Assembly (NCBI RefSeq): GCF_940807255.1
Contig: NZ_CALNWY010000034.1
Span: 1-34,801, forward strand
Reading direction: 5' to 3'
Length of the DNA stretch: 34,801 bases
Source of the DNA: Mixta sp. Marseille-Q2659
Lineage (GTDB): Bacteria > Pseudomonadota > Gammaproteobacteria > Enterobacterales > Enterobacteriaceae
In this document: one piece after another, positions 1 through 8,968 of the stretch
How the letters are laid out: each line of letters starts with the position of its first letter
Numbering within the stretch: position 1 is the stretch's first letter
Program-made: the position numbers and the translations under genes
The notes under the pieces: generated by a model
Database searches by the model: none
What the model was told of the DNA's origin: nothing
The model's input: the letters and a program-made list of their open reading frames with translations, nothing else

Positions 1-3
1 CCC

Positions 4-939
4 TTAGTTCTTTTTCTCTTTCACCTTAGCAATGGTTGGACTTTTTTTCCGCCCTTGCCGCAGCGGCAGCCGGGGAAAACGGGCATGCATACGTAAATTA
101 CGCAGGTTGATCACGGCAATCGCCGTACCGCAAATCACCAGCAGCGAGCCGATGATTTTAAACATATTCATACTGTCGCCCAGCACCAGCACGCCCATGA
201 TCACCGCCAGCACCGGCGTCAGTAGCGAGTAGGGCATAATCAGGTTGACGTTATATTTCTTCAGCAGCGCATACCACAGCGAATAGGCCACTACCGAAGA
301 GGCAATCGCGCTGTAAAGAATGCCGAACCAGCCGCGCCAGGAGGCGTGCAGCAGCGCGTCGATCTGATGCGCTTCGTTAAGCCAGGAGGTCAGGCCGACT
401 ATGGGAATCGCCATAAAAGAGAGCCAGCCGGTCATGGTCAGCGGCGTAATCGGCGGCGCCTTTTTCACGATTAGATTACTGATGGCCCAGCCGCAGGCGC
501 TGGTCAGCAGCAGCGCCAGCACCCACCAGGCCGGAATAGTCGGGCTGCCGCTCAGCACTACCACGCCGCTGAGAGAGATGGCGATGCCGACCAGCTGCAC
601 CAGTGACAGCCGCTCTTTTAACAGCGCCCACGCCAGCAGCATGGCAATCGGCGTGCCGAGCTGCACCAGCACCGCGCCGGTTCCGGCGTCGGTATAGCTG
701 ATGCCGACGAACAACAGCGAAAAATGGAGAAAACCGAAGGTAAAGGCCAGCGCCGCCAGCCAGGGAAGCTGCGCCCGCGTGATGCGGGTAAAGGGGATCA
801 GGATCAGCGCAACCACGACAAAGCGCATAAAGGTCATAAACAGCGGCGGAAGATCGAGCAGGCCCCATTTAATCGCGACGTTATTAAATGCCCAGATCGA
901 GACCACCAGCAATACCAGAAAAAAATGACGCAGAGCCAC
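4..939 (-). CDS. EamA/DMT-family inner-membrane transporter
   Basis: A drug/metabolite-superfamily permease with about ten hydrophobic segments in two repeated EamA halves; such proteins usually export amino acids or small metabolites, and the substrate here cannot be told. The protein ends in a basic Lys/Arg-rich tail, which fits a cytoplasmic C-terminus. I chose the GTG start at 939 (311 aa) because AAGGA lies 7 nt upstream of it (951-947) and the protein then begins just before the first membrane segment. An ATG at 981 (325 aa) is in frame but has no visible Shine-Dalgarno and would add a polar leader. It is divergent from the amidotransferase gene. The stop codon lies 3 nt inside the window edge, so the gene is complete. 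The family call is secure; the function is not. Confidence 0.85.
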   Translation of the reverse strand: MALRHFFLVLLVVSIWAFNNVAIKWGLLDLPPLFMTFMRFVVVALILIPFTRITRAQLPWLAALAFTFGFLHFSLLFVGISYTDAGTGAVLVQLGTPIAMLLAWALLKERLSLVQLVGIAISLSGVVVLSGSPTIPAWWVLALLLTSACGWAISNLIVKKAPPITPLTMTGWLSFMAIPIVGLTSWLNEAHQIDALLHASWRGWFGILYSAIASSVVAYSLWYALLKKYNVNLIMPYSLLTPVLAVIMGVLVLGDSMNMFKIIGSLLVICGTAIAVINLRNLRMHARFPRLPLRQGRKKSPTIAKVKEKKN

Positions 940-1137
940 AACACCATCCTTAAACGTTGGCCATAAATCATTAATTATCATGACAGGTATCGGTCAGGAG
1001 ACAAGGGGCGCCGGACGGCTTTTCACGCACCGGCTTATCACCAGGGCGCACATAAGTCTCAGAAAAAGTTATGAGACAGCGCAAAGCCGACCTGTAATAC
1101 TGAGCGACCGAAACGCCCGTAAAGGAGAAGATTCGGC

Positions 1138-1874
1138 ATGACATCCTCGCAGTTACCTCTGGCCATTATTCAGCTTGAGCGGCCGCCCACGCCGGTACGC
1201 GATCGCATCGGCGAGCAGGCGCGCTGGTTTATCGACGCGCTTGCGCTGGCACCGCACGATTACCAGATTTACCGTCCCGATACCGGCGAAGCGTTGCCTG
1301 ATTTTAACGCCGTCAGCGGTGCCATCCTCAGCGGTTCCTGGGCGATGGTGACCGACCACGCCGAGTGGAGCGAGCGCACCGCCGCCTGGCTACGCGCCGC
1401 CATGGAGCAGGATCTGCCGCTGCTGGGCGTCTGCTATGGGCATCAGCTGATGGCTTACGCGCTCGGCGGCGAGGTGGGCGATAATCCGCGCGGCTGGGAG
1501 CGGGGCGCGCTGCCGATCACGCTTCAGCCGGACGCGCAGGACGATGCGCTGTTGCAGGCGCTGCCGTCAAGCTTTCCGGTCTGGCTATCCCATCGCCAGA
1601 CGGTGCTGACGCCGCCGCCGGCGCGCAGGTGCTGGCCCGATCTGCCCTTGATGAATGCCAGATTATTCGTTACGGACAGCGGGCGCTGTCGGTGCAGTTC
1701 CATCCAGAATTTGATGCGCATATCATGCAGGCCTGTCTGCCGGACGGCAGCGATTTCGATCCGCAGGCGCAACCCGCCACCGATAACCCGCGTCTGATCC
1801 TGCGCCGTTTCTGGCAGAGCCTGTGCCTGCCGCAGTTTGCAGAAGCCGCAACGACAACAGCGCGCTCGGCCTGA
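1138..1874 (+). pseudogene. Class I glutamine amidotransferase, frameshifted
   Basis: A GuaA-type class I glutamine amidotransferase, which would release ammonia from glutamine. Frame one carries the nucleophile elbow GVCYGHQ with Cys at residue 99 and runs up to a SHRQTVL segment. From about 1612-1627 the similarity continues in the frame one base back, which supplies VQFHPEF with the catalytic His and the C-terminus ending at 1874. Restoring one base in the GC run near 1620 gives a single protein of about 245 aa. Read as written, frame one continues to 1797 and yields 219 aa lacking the His. An AAAGGAG ribosome-binding site is at 1121-1127, 10 nt before the ATG. A hairpin terminator follows at 1934-1980. 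The cause could be a sequencing deletion or true decay. Confidence 0.8.
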
Positions 1875-1933
1875 TTTCGCTGCCAGCGCGCAACCTGGAA
1901 AACGCGCCCTAAGCGCGGCGCGCACAACCTGAC

Positions 1934-1980
1934 TTCAGCGCCTGCATAAGCCAAACGGTGCGGCAGGCGCTGAATCTTTT
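1934..1980 (+). terminator. Rho-independent terminator after the amidotransferase gene
   Basis: A perfect 12-bp stem, TTCAGCGCCTGC (1934-1945) pairing with 1963-1974, encloses a 17-nt loop and is followed by TCTTTTC. It lies about 60 nt after the amidotransferase stop and separates that gene from the aldehyde dehydrogenase gene. Confidence 0.75.
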
Positions 1981-2085
1981 CGTTGCGCTCACATTTTTCT
2001 CCTGCGGCAACTGACAAAATTCACGGGTTCAACCATGTTAATAAATGGTTACCTAATTGTTAGTTAATGCTACGGGAGAATCGGT

Positions 2086-3605
2086 ATGCGTTACGCCTGG
2101 CCAGGATATAAAGATTCGCTGATCACGCTCCAGCAGCGTTACGGCAACTACATCAACGGTGAGTTCGTCGCACCGGTTAGCGGGCAATATTTCACCAACA
2201 CGTCGCCGGTCGATGGCTCGGTCATCGGTGAATTTCCGCGCTCCGTCCAACAGGATATTGAAAAGGCGCTGGATGCCGCCCACGCCGCTGCCGAGCGCTG
2301 GGGCAAAACCGCCGTCCAGGAGCGCTCGCGCCTGCTGCTGAAAATCGCCGATCGGCTGGAAGAGAATCTGGAGCGTATTGCGGTAAACGAAAGCTGGGAT
2401 AACGGTAAGCCGGTGCGTGAAACCCTGGCGGCGGATCTGCCGCTGGCGATCGACCATTTCCGCTATTTCGCTGGCTGTATTCGCGCTCAGGAGGGAACGG
2501 CGGCGGAGATAGATGAACATACCGCTGCTTACCATATTCATGAGCCGCTGGGGGTAGTGGGACAAATCATCCCGTGGAACTTTCCGCTGCTGATGGCCGC
2601 CTGGAAGCTGGCGCCGGCGCTGGCGGCGGGCAACTGCGTGGTGCTGAAGCCTGCCGAACAGACGCCGCTCTCTGTCACGCTGTTTGTCGAGCTGATCGGC
2701 GATCTGCTGCCGCCGGGCGTGCTGAACGTGGTGCATGGCTATGGCCGTGAAGCGGGCGAGGCGCTGGCGGGCAATCCGCGCATCGCCAAAATCGCCTTTA
2801 CCGGTTCGACCGCCACCGGTACCCATATTCTGGAGCTGGCGGCGAAAAACCTGATTCCTTCCACTGTCGAGCTGGGCGGCAAATCACCCAATATTTTCTT
2901 TGAAGATATTATGCAGGCGGAGCCGGGCTTTATTGAGAAAGCGGCGGAAGGCGTGGTGCTGGGCTTTCTGAACCAGGGCGAGGTCTGTACCTGTCCGTCG
3001 CGCGCCTTAATTCAGGAATCGATTTATGAGCCGTTTATGGCGGCGATCATGGCGCGTATTAAAACCATCCGCCGTGGCGATCCGCTCGATACCGAGACGA
3101 TGATCGGCGCGCAGGCTTCGCAGCAGCAGTTTGACAAGATCCTCTCCTATCTGGAGATTGCGCAGCAGGAGGGGGCGGAAGTGCTGACCGGCGGCGGCGT
3201 GGAGGCTACCGAAGGCGGGCTGCAAAGCGGTTACTATATTCAGCCGACGCTGCTGAAAGGCAGCAACTCGATGCGCGTTTTTCAGGAGGAGATTTTCGGG
3301 CCGGTTATCGGTATCACCACCTTTAAAGATGAGGCGGAGGCGATCGCCATCGCCAATGATTCCATTTACGGGCTCGGCGCGGGCGTCTGGACGCGCGATA
3401 TCAACGCGCCTGGCGCGTCGGCAGGGCGATAAAAGCGGGCCGCGTCTGGACCAACTGTTATCACCTTTATCCGGCGCACGCGGCATTCGGCGGCTATAAA
3501 AAATCGGGTATCGGGCGCGAAACCCATAAGGTGATGCTCGATCACTATCAGCAAACCAAAAACCTGCTGGTCAGCTACAGCATTGATCCGCTCGGCTTTT
3601 TCTGA
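2086..3605 (+). pseudogene. aldB: AldB/ExaC-type NAD(P)-dependent aldehyde dehydrogenase, frameshifted near the 3' end
   Basis: Closely resembles E. coli AldB, which oxidises aldehydes such as acetaldehyde to acids in the cytoplasm. Visible motifs are the cofactor-binding IIPWNFPLL region, [13 protein letters not shown] with the general base Glu262, and [11 protein letters not shown] with nucleophile Cys301. The reading frame runs to a premature stop at 3432 (448 aa). From about 3405 the expected C-terminus continues in another frame ([25 protein letters not shown], ending LGFF) to the stop at 3603-3605. The break fits loss of one C where AACCGC would be expected and AACGC is present. Repaired length is about 506 aa, normal for the family. 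A GGGAGAA ribosome-binding site is at 2074-2080. Without the C-terminal oligomerisation strand the truncated product is probably inactive. Confidence 0.87.
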
Positions 3606-3612
3606 CATAAAC

Positions 3613-3638
3613 GGGAGCGCCGCCTGGCGAGCGCTCCC
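3613..3638 (+). terminator. Hairpin just after the aldehyde dehydrogenase gene
   Basis: GGGAGCGC (3613-3620) pairs perfectly with GCGCTCCC (3631-3638) across a 10-nt loop, 8 nt after the repaired stop codon. There is no T tract directly after it, so it may be a weak terminator or an mRNA-stabilising stem. Confidence 0.45.
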
Positions 3639-3825
3639 GCTCACGGCTTTACCCACAGCGTTTTTACAGTATTCCCGCTTACTGCTTTACCCACGCCGTT
3701 TTTACAATCTTTCCGCCCACGGCTTAATCCACGCCGATTAAACAGGTTTCCTGCCAGCTGCTTTATTTGAGTCCTGTTTACCGGTTTCCCGTCCACGGCT
3801 TAATCCACGCCGGGCGCGCGCTATT
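3636..3825. repeat. 38-bp tandem repeat, five degenerate units
   Basis: Five head-to-tail units keep an exact 38-bp period: 3636-3673, 3674-3711, 3712-3749, 3750-3787 and 3788-3825. Units 1 and 2 differ at about 6 of 38 positions. Units 3 and 5 share 23 of their first 25 bases. Unit 4 is the most divergent and unit 5 loses similarity in its last third. The core is CACGGCTTTACCCACGCCG, or a variant with TTAATCC, and contains a small CGGC...GCCG dyad. The period is not a multiple of three and no reading frame spans the array, so it is non-coding. Function unknown. Confidence 0.8.
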
Positions 3826-4098
3826 GCGGAGTTAATTTATTTATGCCTGACGTTCATTGTCAGCGATGATTTTGCTGCGCCGGTAAATAAAAAGCGATAA
3901 GGCTTTGCGGCATTGTTTAAATATCTCAGTCCGTGCGTTTTTATTCAGAATAATCTGCCTGATTCCTCGCCTAACGTATAAAAATGTAAATCACCCCGTT
4001 AATTTGTGAGCGGTCACATTAACGAAAAATGCCTTCCTTTAAGATTGCCGCACTTTGCTGAATAACGCGTGCGACGCTGAAAACTTAAAAGGTTCGCC
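3826..4098 (+). promoter_or_regulatory. Leader and promoter region of the alpha-galactoside operon
   Basis: An AT-rich stretch with no credible gene. A possible -10 box TATAAA lies at 3977-3982, but I see no convincing -35 box at the right distance. A lac-operator-like palindrome lies at 4003-4020, downstream of that candidate, as expected for repressor control. The ribosome-binding site AAAAGG (4087-4092) is 6 nt before the ATG at 4099. Confidence 0.4.
4003..4020. promoter_or_regulatory. Candidate LacI-family operator
   Basis: TGTGA (4005-4009) and TCACA (4014-4018) form an inverted repeat with a 4-nt centre. The stretch TGTGAGCGG is the same as in the left half and centre of the E. coli lac operator. 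The 4-nt spacing does not fit the CRP consensus, which needs 6. It lies about 80 nt before the alpha-galactosidase start. No LacI-family regulator gene is in the window, so the cognate repressor would be encoded elsewhere. Confidence 0.5.
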
Positions 4099-6225
4099 AT
4101 GACAGAAAAAAGCCTTGTGTCACTCACCGGTCAAAAAACCAGCCTGCTGCTGAATATTGCGGAAGGCGCCGAACTGCTCTATTGGGGAAAAAAACTGCAG
4201 GCCTCGCCGGATGCGCAGGCCAGAGCGCTGAGCCGCGCTGTGCCTTACGGCAGACTGGACAGCGATGTGCCGGTTACGCTGATGCCGGAGAGCGGACGCG
4301 GCCTGTTCAGCAGTCCGGGCCTGGAAGGCCATGCGCAAGGGAAACACTGGTCGCCGGTATTTACGCTGAAAACCATTGAACATCTTGATAGCGGTATCGT
4401 TATTTACAGCGAAGACAGCGTTGCAAAGCTGTTATTAAAAACCGAGTTAATGCTCGATAAAGAGAGCGATGTAATAAAGCTTTGTCATACGCTCACAAAT
4501 AATGGCGAAGCGCGTTACACGGTTAACCGTCTGGCGTTAACGCTGACGGTGCCGGAGCGCGCCAGCGAATGTCTCTCTTTTTACGGGCGCTGGGTTCATG
4601 AGTTTCAGCAGCAGCGTCAGGTTATTCAGCACGGCGGTTATCAGCAGGAAAACCGTCGCGGTCGTACCTCCCACGAACATTTTCCGGCGCTGGTGGTTGG
4701 CACCAACGCCTTTAATGAAACCTGTGGCGAAGTATGGGGCGTTCACCTGGCCTGGAGCGGCAACCATCGCCTGCGCGTCGATGTGAAAGCCGATGGCCGC
4801 CGTTTTATTCAGGCGGAAGCGCTTTACTATCCCGGTGAAATCGAGCTGGCACAGGGCGAAAGCGTCAGCACGCCCTGGCTCTACGCGAGCTACAGCGCCA
4901 GCGGCCTGAACAGCATGAGCCAGCAGTTCCATCGCTACGTGCGCGAACATATTTTACGCTTTTCGCCAGCGGAGAAAGTTCGACCGCTGCATCTCAATAC
5001 CTGGGAAGGGATCTATTTCGATCACCGGCCGGAATACATTATGCAGATGGCCAGCGAAGCGGCAAAAATGGGCGTCGAGCGCTTTATTATTGATGACGGC
5101 TGGTTCCGTGGACGCAACGACGATAAGGCAGCGCTCGGCGACTGGTATCTTGATGAGCAAAAATATCCGCACGGGCTGGAGCCGGTGATTGAGCATGTGC
5201 TGGCGCAGGGCATGACCTTCGGCCTGTGGGTTGAGCCGGAGATGATCAGTAAAAACTCCGATCTCTATCGCCAGCATCCCGACTGGCTGTTGCAGCTGGC
5301 GGATTATGACCAGCCGACCGGACGCAACCAGTACGTTCTCGATCTCAGCCGTGACGAGGTGTTCGAGTGGCTTTTGGCCCGCCTCGACAGCCTGCTGTCG
5401 CAGTATCAAATTTCCTACCTGAAATGGGATATGAACCGCGAAGTAGTGCAGCCGGGACATCTGGGGCGCGCTGCACAAACGCGCCAGGTAGAACGTGTTT
5501 ATCAGCTGATCGATCGGCTGCGCGCGCAACATCCGCAGGTGGAGATTGAATCCTGCGCGGCGGGCGGCGGACGTATCGACTATGAAATCCTGAAGCGCAC
5601 CCAGCGCGTCTGGCCTTCCGATAACAACGATGCGCTGGAGCGCCAGTTTATCCAGCGCGGTTTCAGCTACTTCTTCCCGCCTGAAATCATGGGCGCGCAC
5701 ATTGGCGCGCGCCACAGCCACTCCACGCGCCGCGTCGCCGATATTCATTTCCGCGGCATCACCGCCTTGTTCGGTCATATGGGCATCGAGCTGGATCCGG
5801 TGAAAGAGAGCGAAGAGGAGAAAGCGGGCTTCAGCCACTATATCGCGCTGCATAAACAGTATCGCTCGCTGATCCACAGCGGCGATCTCTACCGCCTGCC
5901 TGGCGACGATCCCGCCGCCCAGGTAATTAGCGCCATCGTCGCTAAAGATCAACGCCAGGCGCTGGTCAGCGTCGCGCAAATTGCTATGCCAACCTGGGCC
6001 CTGAGCGGCGCGCTGCGCGTGACCGGTTTGCTGGCGCAGCAACGCTATCGCGTCAGCGTTATCGCCTGCGCTGATAATTTCCGCCAGGGCATCGTCAATA
6101 CGCAGCCCGCTTGGGTATATGAAGGTGCCGAGCTGTCGGGCGAGTGGCTTGAACAGGCGGGGCTGGCGATGCCTGTGCTGGATCCCGAATCGGCGCTGCT
6201 GCTGCTGATTGAAGCGATCAACTAA
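4099..6225 (+). CDS. Alpha-galactosidase, glycoside hydrolase family 36
   Basis: Hydrolyses terminal alpha-1,6-galactosyl residues of melibiose, raffinose and similar sugars. It has 708 aa, the usual length for bacterial GH36 enzymes of the RafA/AgaA type, with an N-terminal beta-sandwich, a central TIM barrel and a short C-terminal domain. The barrel shows DDGWF, LWVEPEMIS, the nucleophile motif LKWDMNR (Asp444) and PSDNNDALER, whose Asp508 should be the acid/base by family analogy. No signal peptide is present, so it acts in the cytoplasm on imported sugar. It is unrelated to the NAD-dependent GH4 MelA that partners MelB in E. coli. First gene of a four-gene operon; melB starts 45 nt downstream. 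Confidence 0.95.
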   Translation: MTEKSLVSLTGQKTSLLLNIAEGAELLYWGKKLQASPDAQARALSRAVPYGRLDSDVPVTLMPESGRGLFSSPGLEGHAQGKHWSPVFTLKTIEHLDSGIVIYSEDSVAKLLLKTELMLDKESDVIKLCHTLTNNGEARYTVNRLALTLTVPERASECLSFYGRWVHEFQQQRQVIQHGGYQQENRRGRTSHEHFPALVVGTNAFNETCGEVWGVHLAWSGNHRLRVDVKADGRRFIQAEALYYPGEIELAQGESVSTPWLYASYSASGLNSMSQQFHRYVREHILRFSPAEKVRPLHLNTWEGIYFDHRPEYIMQMASEAAKMGVERFIIDDGWFRGRNDDKAALGDWYLDEQKYPHGLEPVIEHVLAQGMTFGLWVEPEMISKNSDLYRQHPDWLLQLADYDQPTGRNQYVLDLSRDEVFEWLLARLDSLLSQYQISYLKWDMNREVVQPGHLGRAAQTRQVERVYQLIDRLRAQHPQVEIESCAAGGGRIDYEILKRTQRVWPSDNNDALERQFIQRGFSYFFPPEIMGAHIGARHSHSTRRVADIHFRGITALFGHMGIELDPVKESEEEKAGFSHYIALHKQYRSLIHSGDLYRLPGDDPAAQVISAIVAKDQRQALVSVAQIAMPTWALSGALRVTGLLAQQRYRVSVIACADNFRQGIVNTQPAWVYEGAELSGEWLEQAGLAMPVLDPESALLLLIEAIN

Positions 6226-6270
6226 GCCTGAAACCCTGGACGATGGCAGTTTTCAATAAGGAATGAATGC

Positions 6271-7638
6271 ATGAGCATCAGTCAGACCACCAAACTTTCA
6301 TACGGTATCGGCGCGCTGGGTAAGGATTTAGCGTGTTCCATTATCTATCTCTATTTAATGTTTTATTACACCGACGTGGTGGGGCTTTCCGCCGCCTTTG
6401 TCGGCTCGCTGTTTTTATTTGCCCGTATATGGGATGCGGTGACCGATCCGATTATGGGCTTAATTGTCGATAATACCCGCACGCGCTGGGGTAAATTCCG
6501 TCCGTGGATTTTAATCGGCACCATTATTAATTCACTGGTCATGATCGCGGTATTTTTAAACCACGAGCTTGAGGGCGTCTGGCTGTATGTTTATGCCTCG
6601 GTCTCTTATGTGCTGTGGGGCATGACCTATACCATTATGGATATTCCTTACTGGTCGATTATTCCGTCGCTGACCTCAGATAAAACTGAACGCGAAAAAA
6701 TCGTGGTGGTGCCGCGCCTGTTTGCCAGCGTCGCCTGGTTAATTATGGGCGCCTTCGGCTTAAAAGCCATTGACTGGCTGGGCGATGGCGAAACGGCGGT
6801 CGGTTTTGTGCGCGTCAGTATCGCCATTGCCATCTTCTTTATTATCAGCGCGCTGGTCACCGTGATTAACGTTAAAGATGTGGTTGACGTTAAAGTACGC
6901 AAAGAAAAAATTAAGCTGAAAGACGTAATGGTGATTATCGGCCAGAACGATCAGCTAAAAGCCCTAATCGGCATTGTTCTCTCCTTTAATATGGCGATGC
7001 AGCTGGCGGGCGGTTTTGCCATCTATTACTTCACCTACGCCATCGGCAATAAAGATCTCTTTCCGGTATTTATGATGCTCTCCGGGGCGGCGGAAATCGC
7101 CGGACTGGTGCTGTTCCCGAAACTGGCGCAAAAAGTGTCGCGTCCGATGGTCTGGAAGCTGGCCTGCCTGTTCCCGCTGTTAAGCTGCGGCGTGCTGCTG
7201 TTCTCCGGCATCTTTATGCCTGAAAGCCACGTGCTGGTGGGGATTTCCGGCGCCGCGCTGAAATTTGGCTCCGGTTTTGCACTGGCGATGTCCACCGTGA
7301 TGCTGGCCGACGTGGTCGATTACGGCGAATACAAAATGGGCATCCGCAGCGAAAGCGTGATTTTCTCGGTGCAAACCATGCTGGTAAAAGGCGCCTCCGC
7401 CATTGCCGGTTTCCTGATCGGATTAGGACTGGCGCTGACTGGCTATGTGCCGAACGAAGTGCAGGATGAAAGCACCATTATGGGGATGCGCCTGCTGATG
7501 ATCGGCATTCCTTTCCTGCTGGTGTGCCTCAGCTACCTTATTTATCGCAAATATTACAAATTAAACGGCGATTTCCACGATAACGTGCTGCGCGAATTAA
7601 ATAAGAGCGCAGAGGGCGTGCCGCAGACGGCGAAATAA
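6271..7638 (+). CDS. melB: MelB-type melibiose:cation symporter (GPH family)
   Basis: A 455-aa inner-membrane sugar:cation symporter of the glycoside-pentoside-hexuronide family with about twelve membrane segments. It matches E. coli MelB along its length, including TKLSYGIGALGKD, YYYTDVVGLS-like and GMTYTIMDIPYWS segments. The acidic residues used for sugar and cation binding in MelB are kept: Asp in GKD on helix I and both Asp in RIWDAVTDP on helix II. The loop motif VDYGEYK is also present. AAGGAA precedes the ATG at a normal distance. Placed between an alpha-galactosidase and a sugar porin, it should import melibiose or related alpha-galactosides. The exact substrate and coupling ion are inferred. 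Confidence 0.93.
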   Translation: MSISQTTKLSYGIGALGKDLACSIIYLYLMFYYTDVVGLSAAFVGSLFLFARIWDAVTDPIMGLIVDNTRTRWGKFRPWILIGTIINSLVMIAVFLNHELEGVWLYVYASVSYVLWGMTYTIMDIPYWSIIPSLTSDKTEREKIVVVPRLFASVAWLIMGAFGLKAIDWLGDGETAVGFVRVSIAIAIFFIISALVTVINVKDVVDVKVRKEKIKLKDVMVIIGQNDQLKALIGIVLSFNMAMQLAGGFAIYYFTYAIGNKDLFPVFMMLSGAAEIAGLVLFPKLAQKVSRPMVWKLACLFPLLSCGVLLFSGIFMPESHVLVGISGAALKFGSGFALAMSTVMLADVVDYGEYKMGIRSESVIFSVQTMLVKGASAIAGFLIGLGLALTGYVPNEVQDESTIMGMRLLMIGIPFLLVCLSYLIYRKYYKLNGDFHDNVLRELNKSAEGVPQTAK

Positions 7639-7686
7639 CAGGACTTATCCCGGACTACATTATTAAGAACAGTGAGCGTTCTGCTG

Positions 7687-8943
7687 ATGAAAAAATTAAC
7701 TTTTAAATTACTTCCTCTGGCTATCTCTTGCCTGCTGCCTTTTAGCAGCGCGGCGGAATTAAATAACTTCACCCCCATGGGCTACGTTAAATGGGGCAGC
7801 ATTTACAGCAATAATAAAGATCGCAATGACGGTAAAGGAAAGCTGGATGACGTTATTCGCGCTTCCGGCGGCATCGGGAATTATCGTCTGGGTAATGAAA
7901 TGAACTGGTGGGAGGGGGGATTTAAAACCGATCTCTGGCAAAAAGATGAAACGGTTTTTGATTTTACCTGGTATATCGGCAGCGGCGAATCCTGGAGCGA
8001 TGTCGGTACGCTGCAAACCTGGGCCTCGGCCTATAATTTGTTTGCCGCGCAGCCGGAAGCCAAAGTCTGGATCGGCAAACGCTTCTATCGTCGCCATGAA
8101 GTGCATATGATCGATGTGAAATTCTGGGACGTCTCCGATAACGGCATCGGCGTGGAAAATGTCGATCTCGGCTTTGGCAAAGCCCATTTTGCCTGGATGG
8201 CGCCGGAATCGAGCGCCGACGAGCGGGCGCTGCACAATCTCGACCTGCGCCTCAGCGATATCAGCCTGGGTAAAGATGCCGATCTGACCCTCGGCGCCAA
8301 CTATCTGTTCAGCCAGAATCGCCGCTACGAAGAGCAGGACGCCACCACGCGCGGCGCGATGCTCTCCGCCGTTTATCGCCAGGCCTGGTCGATGGGCAGC
8401 AATACGCTGGCATTTCAGTATGGCCGCGATGCGCTGGCGGGCGGGCTGATGAGCGCCGAAGGCGCCAGCGATGTGAAATACAGCACCGGTATCGATCATG
8501 ATGGCTACAGCTGGCGCCTGTTTAACTTCGGCGAACTCAATTTCAACGACGATTTTGCGGCGATGTACTCGGTGGCTTATCAGGATCTGCATCTGGATAA
8601 CCAGCGCGGCATGAAGTGGTTCAGCGCCGGGATCCGTCCGCAGTACAGCTGGAATCACCTGATGGCGACCGCGCTGGAGCTGGGTTATGAATCGGTTGAT
8701 GCGCAGAACGATGCGGGCACTAACAGCCTGTATAAAGTGACGCTGGCGCAGATCCTGCAGGCGGGCAAGGGCGTCTGGGCGCGTCCGGCGCTGCGTCTGT
8801 TCGTCACCTGGTCCGATAAGGATACCCAGTGGGAGCGGCTGAACGCTAACGGCACGCGCTACAAATATGCGGCGCCGGTGAAAACCGATACCGGCCGGGT
8901 AGAGGAGGTGACCTTTGGCTTTAACTTTGAGGCCTGGTGGTAA
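7687..8943 (+). CDS. LamB-family carbohydrate outer-membrane porin
   Basis: A maltoporin-like sugar-specific channel. The N-terminus is a typical signal peptide (MKK, hydrophobic core, cleavage near SSAA), and the protein ends in an aromatic C-terminal strand (FNFEAWW) used for outer-membrane insertion. Internal segments match maltoporin: YRLGNE, GKRFYRRHEVHMIDVKFWD and GVENVDLGFG. I prefer the ATG at 7687 (418 aa) because it gives a clean signal peptide; a GTG at 7672 would add five residues. Being in an alpha-galactoside operon, it probably passes melibiose, raffinose or larger galactosides, much as RafY or ScrY do for their sugars. It starts 48 nt after melB and is followed closely by the lipoprotein gene. 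Confidence 0.93.
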   Translation: MKKLTFKLLPLAISCLLPFSSAAELNNFTPMGYVKWGSIYSNNKDRNDGKGKLDDVIRASGGIGNYRLGNEMNWWEGGFKTDLWQKDETVFDFTWYIGSGESWSDVGTLQTWASAYNLFAAQPEAKVWIGKRFYRRHEVHMIDVKFWDVSDNGIGVENVDLGFGKAHFAWMAPESSADERALHNLDLRLSDISLGKDADLTLGANYLFSQNRRYEEQDATTRGAMLSAVYRQAWSMGSNTLAFQYGRDALAGGLMSAEGASDVKYSTGIDHDGYSWRLFNFGELNFNDDFAAMYSVAYQDLHLDNQRGMKWFSAGIRPQYSWNHLMATALELGYESVDAQNDAGTNSLYKVTLAQILQAGKGVWARPALRLFVTWSDKDTQWERLNANGTRYKYAAPVKTDTGRVEEVTFGFNFEAWW

Positions 8944-8968
8944 GGCGATGGCGCGGAGCGATAAATTC

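Noticed and set aside
3390..3432. Programmed frameshift in the aldehyde dehydrogenase gene
   Set aside because: No slippery heptamer lies at the break; a lost C is the simpler explanation. The same holds for the amidotransferase break near 1620.
3636..3825. CRISPR array
   Set aside because: The 38-bp units adjoin directly with no spacers between them, units are degenerate, and no cas genes are present.
4003..4020. CRP site before the alpha-galactosidase gene
   Set aside because: TGTGA and TCACA are separated by 4 bases, not the 6 required by CRP; the sequence fits a LacI-type operator better.
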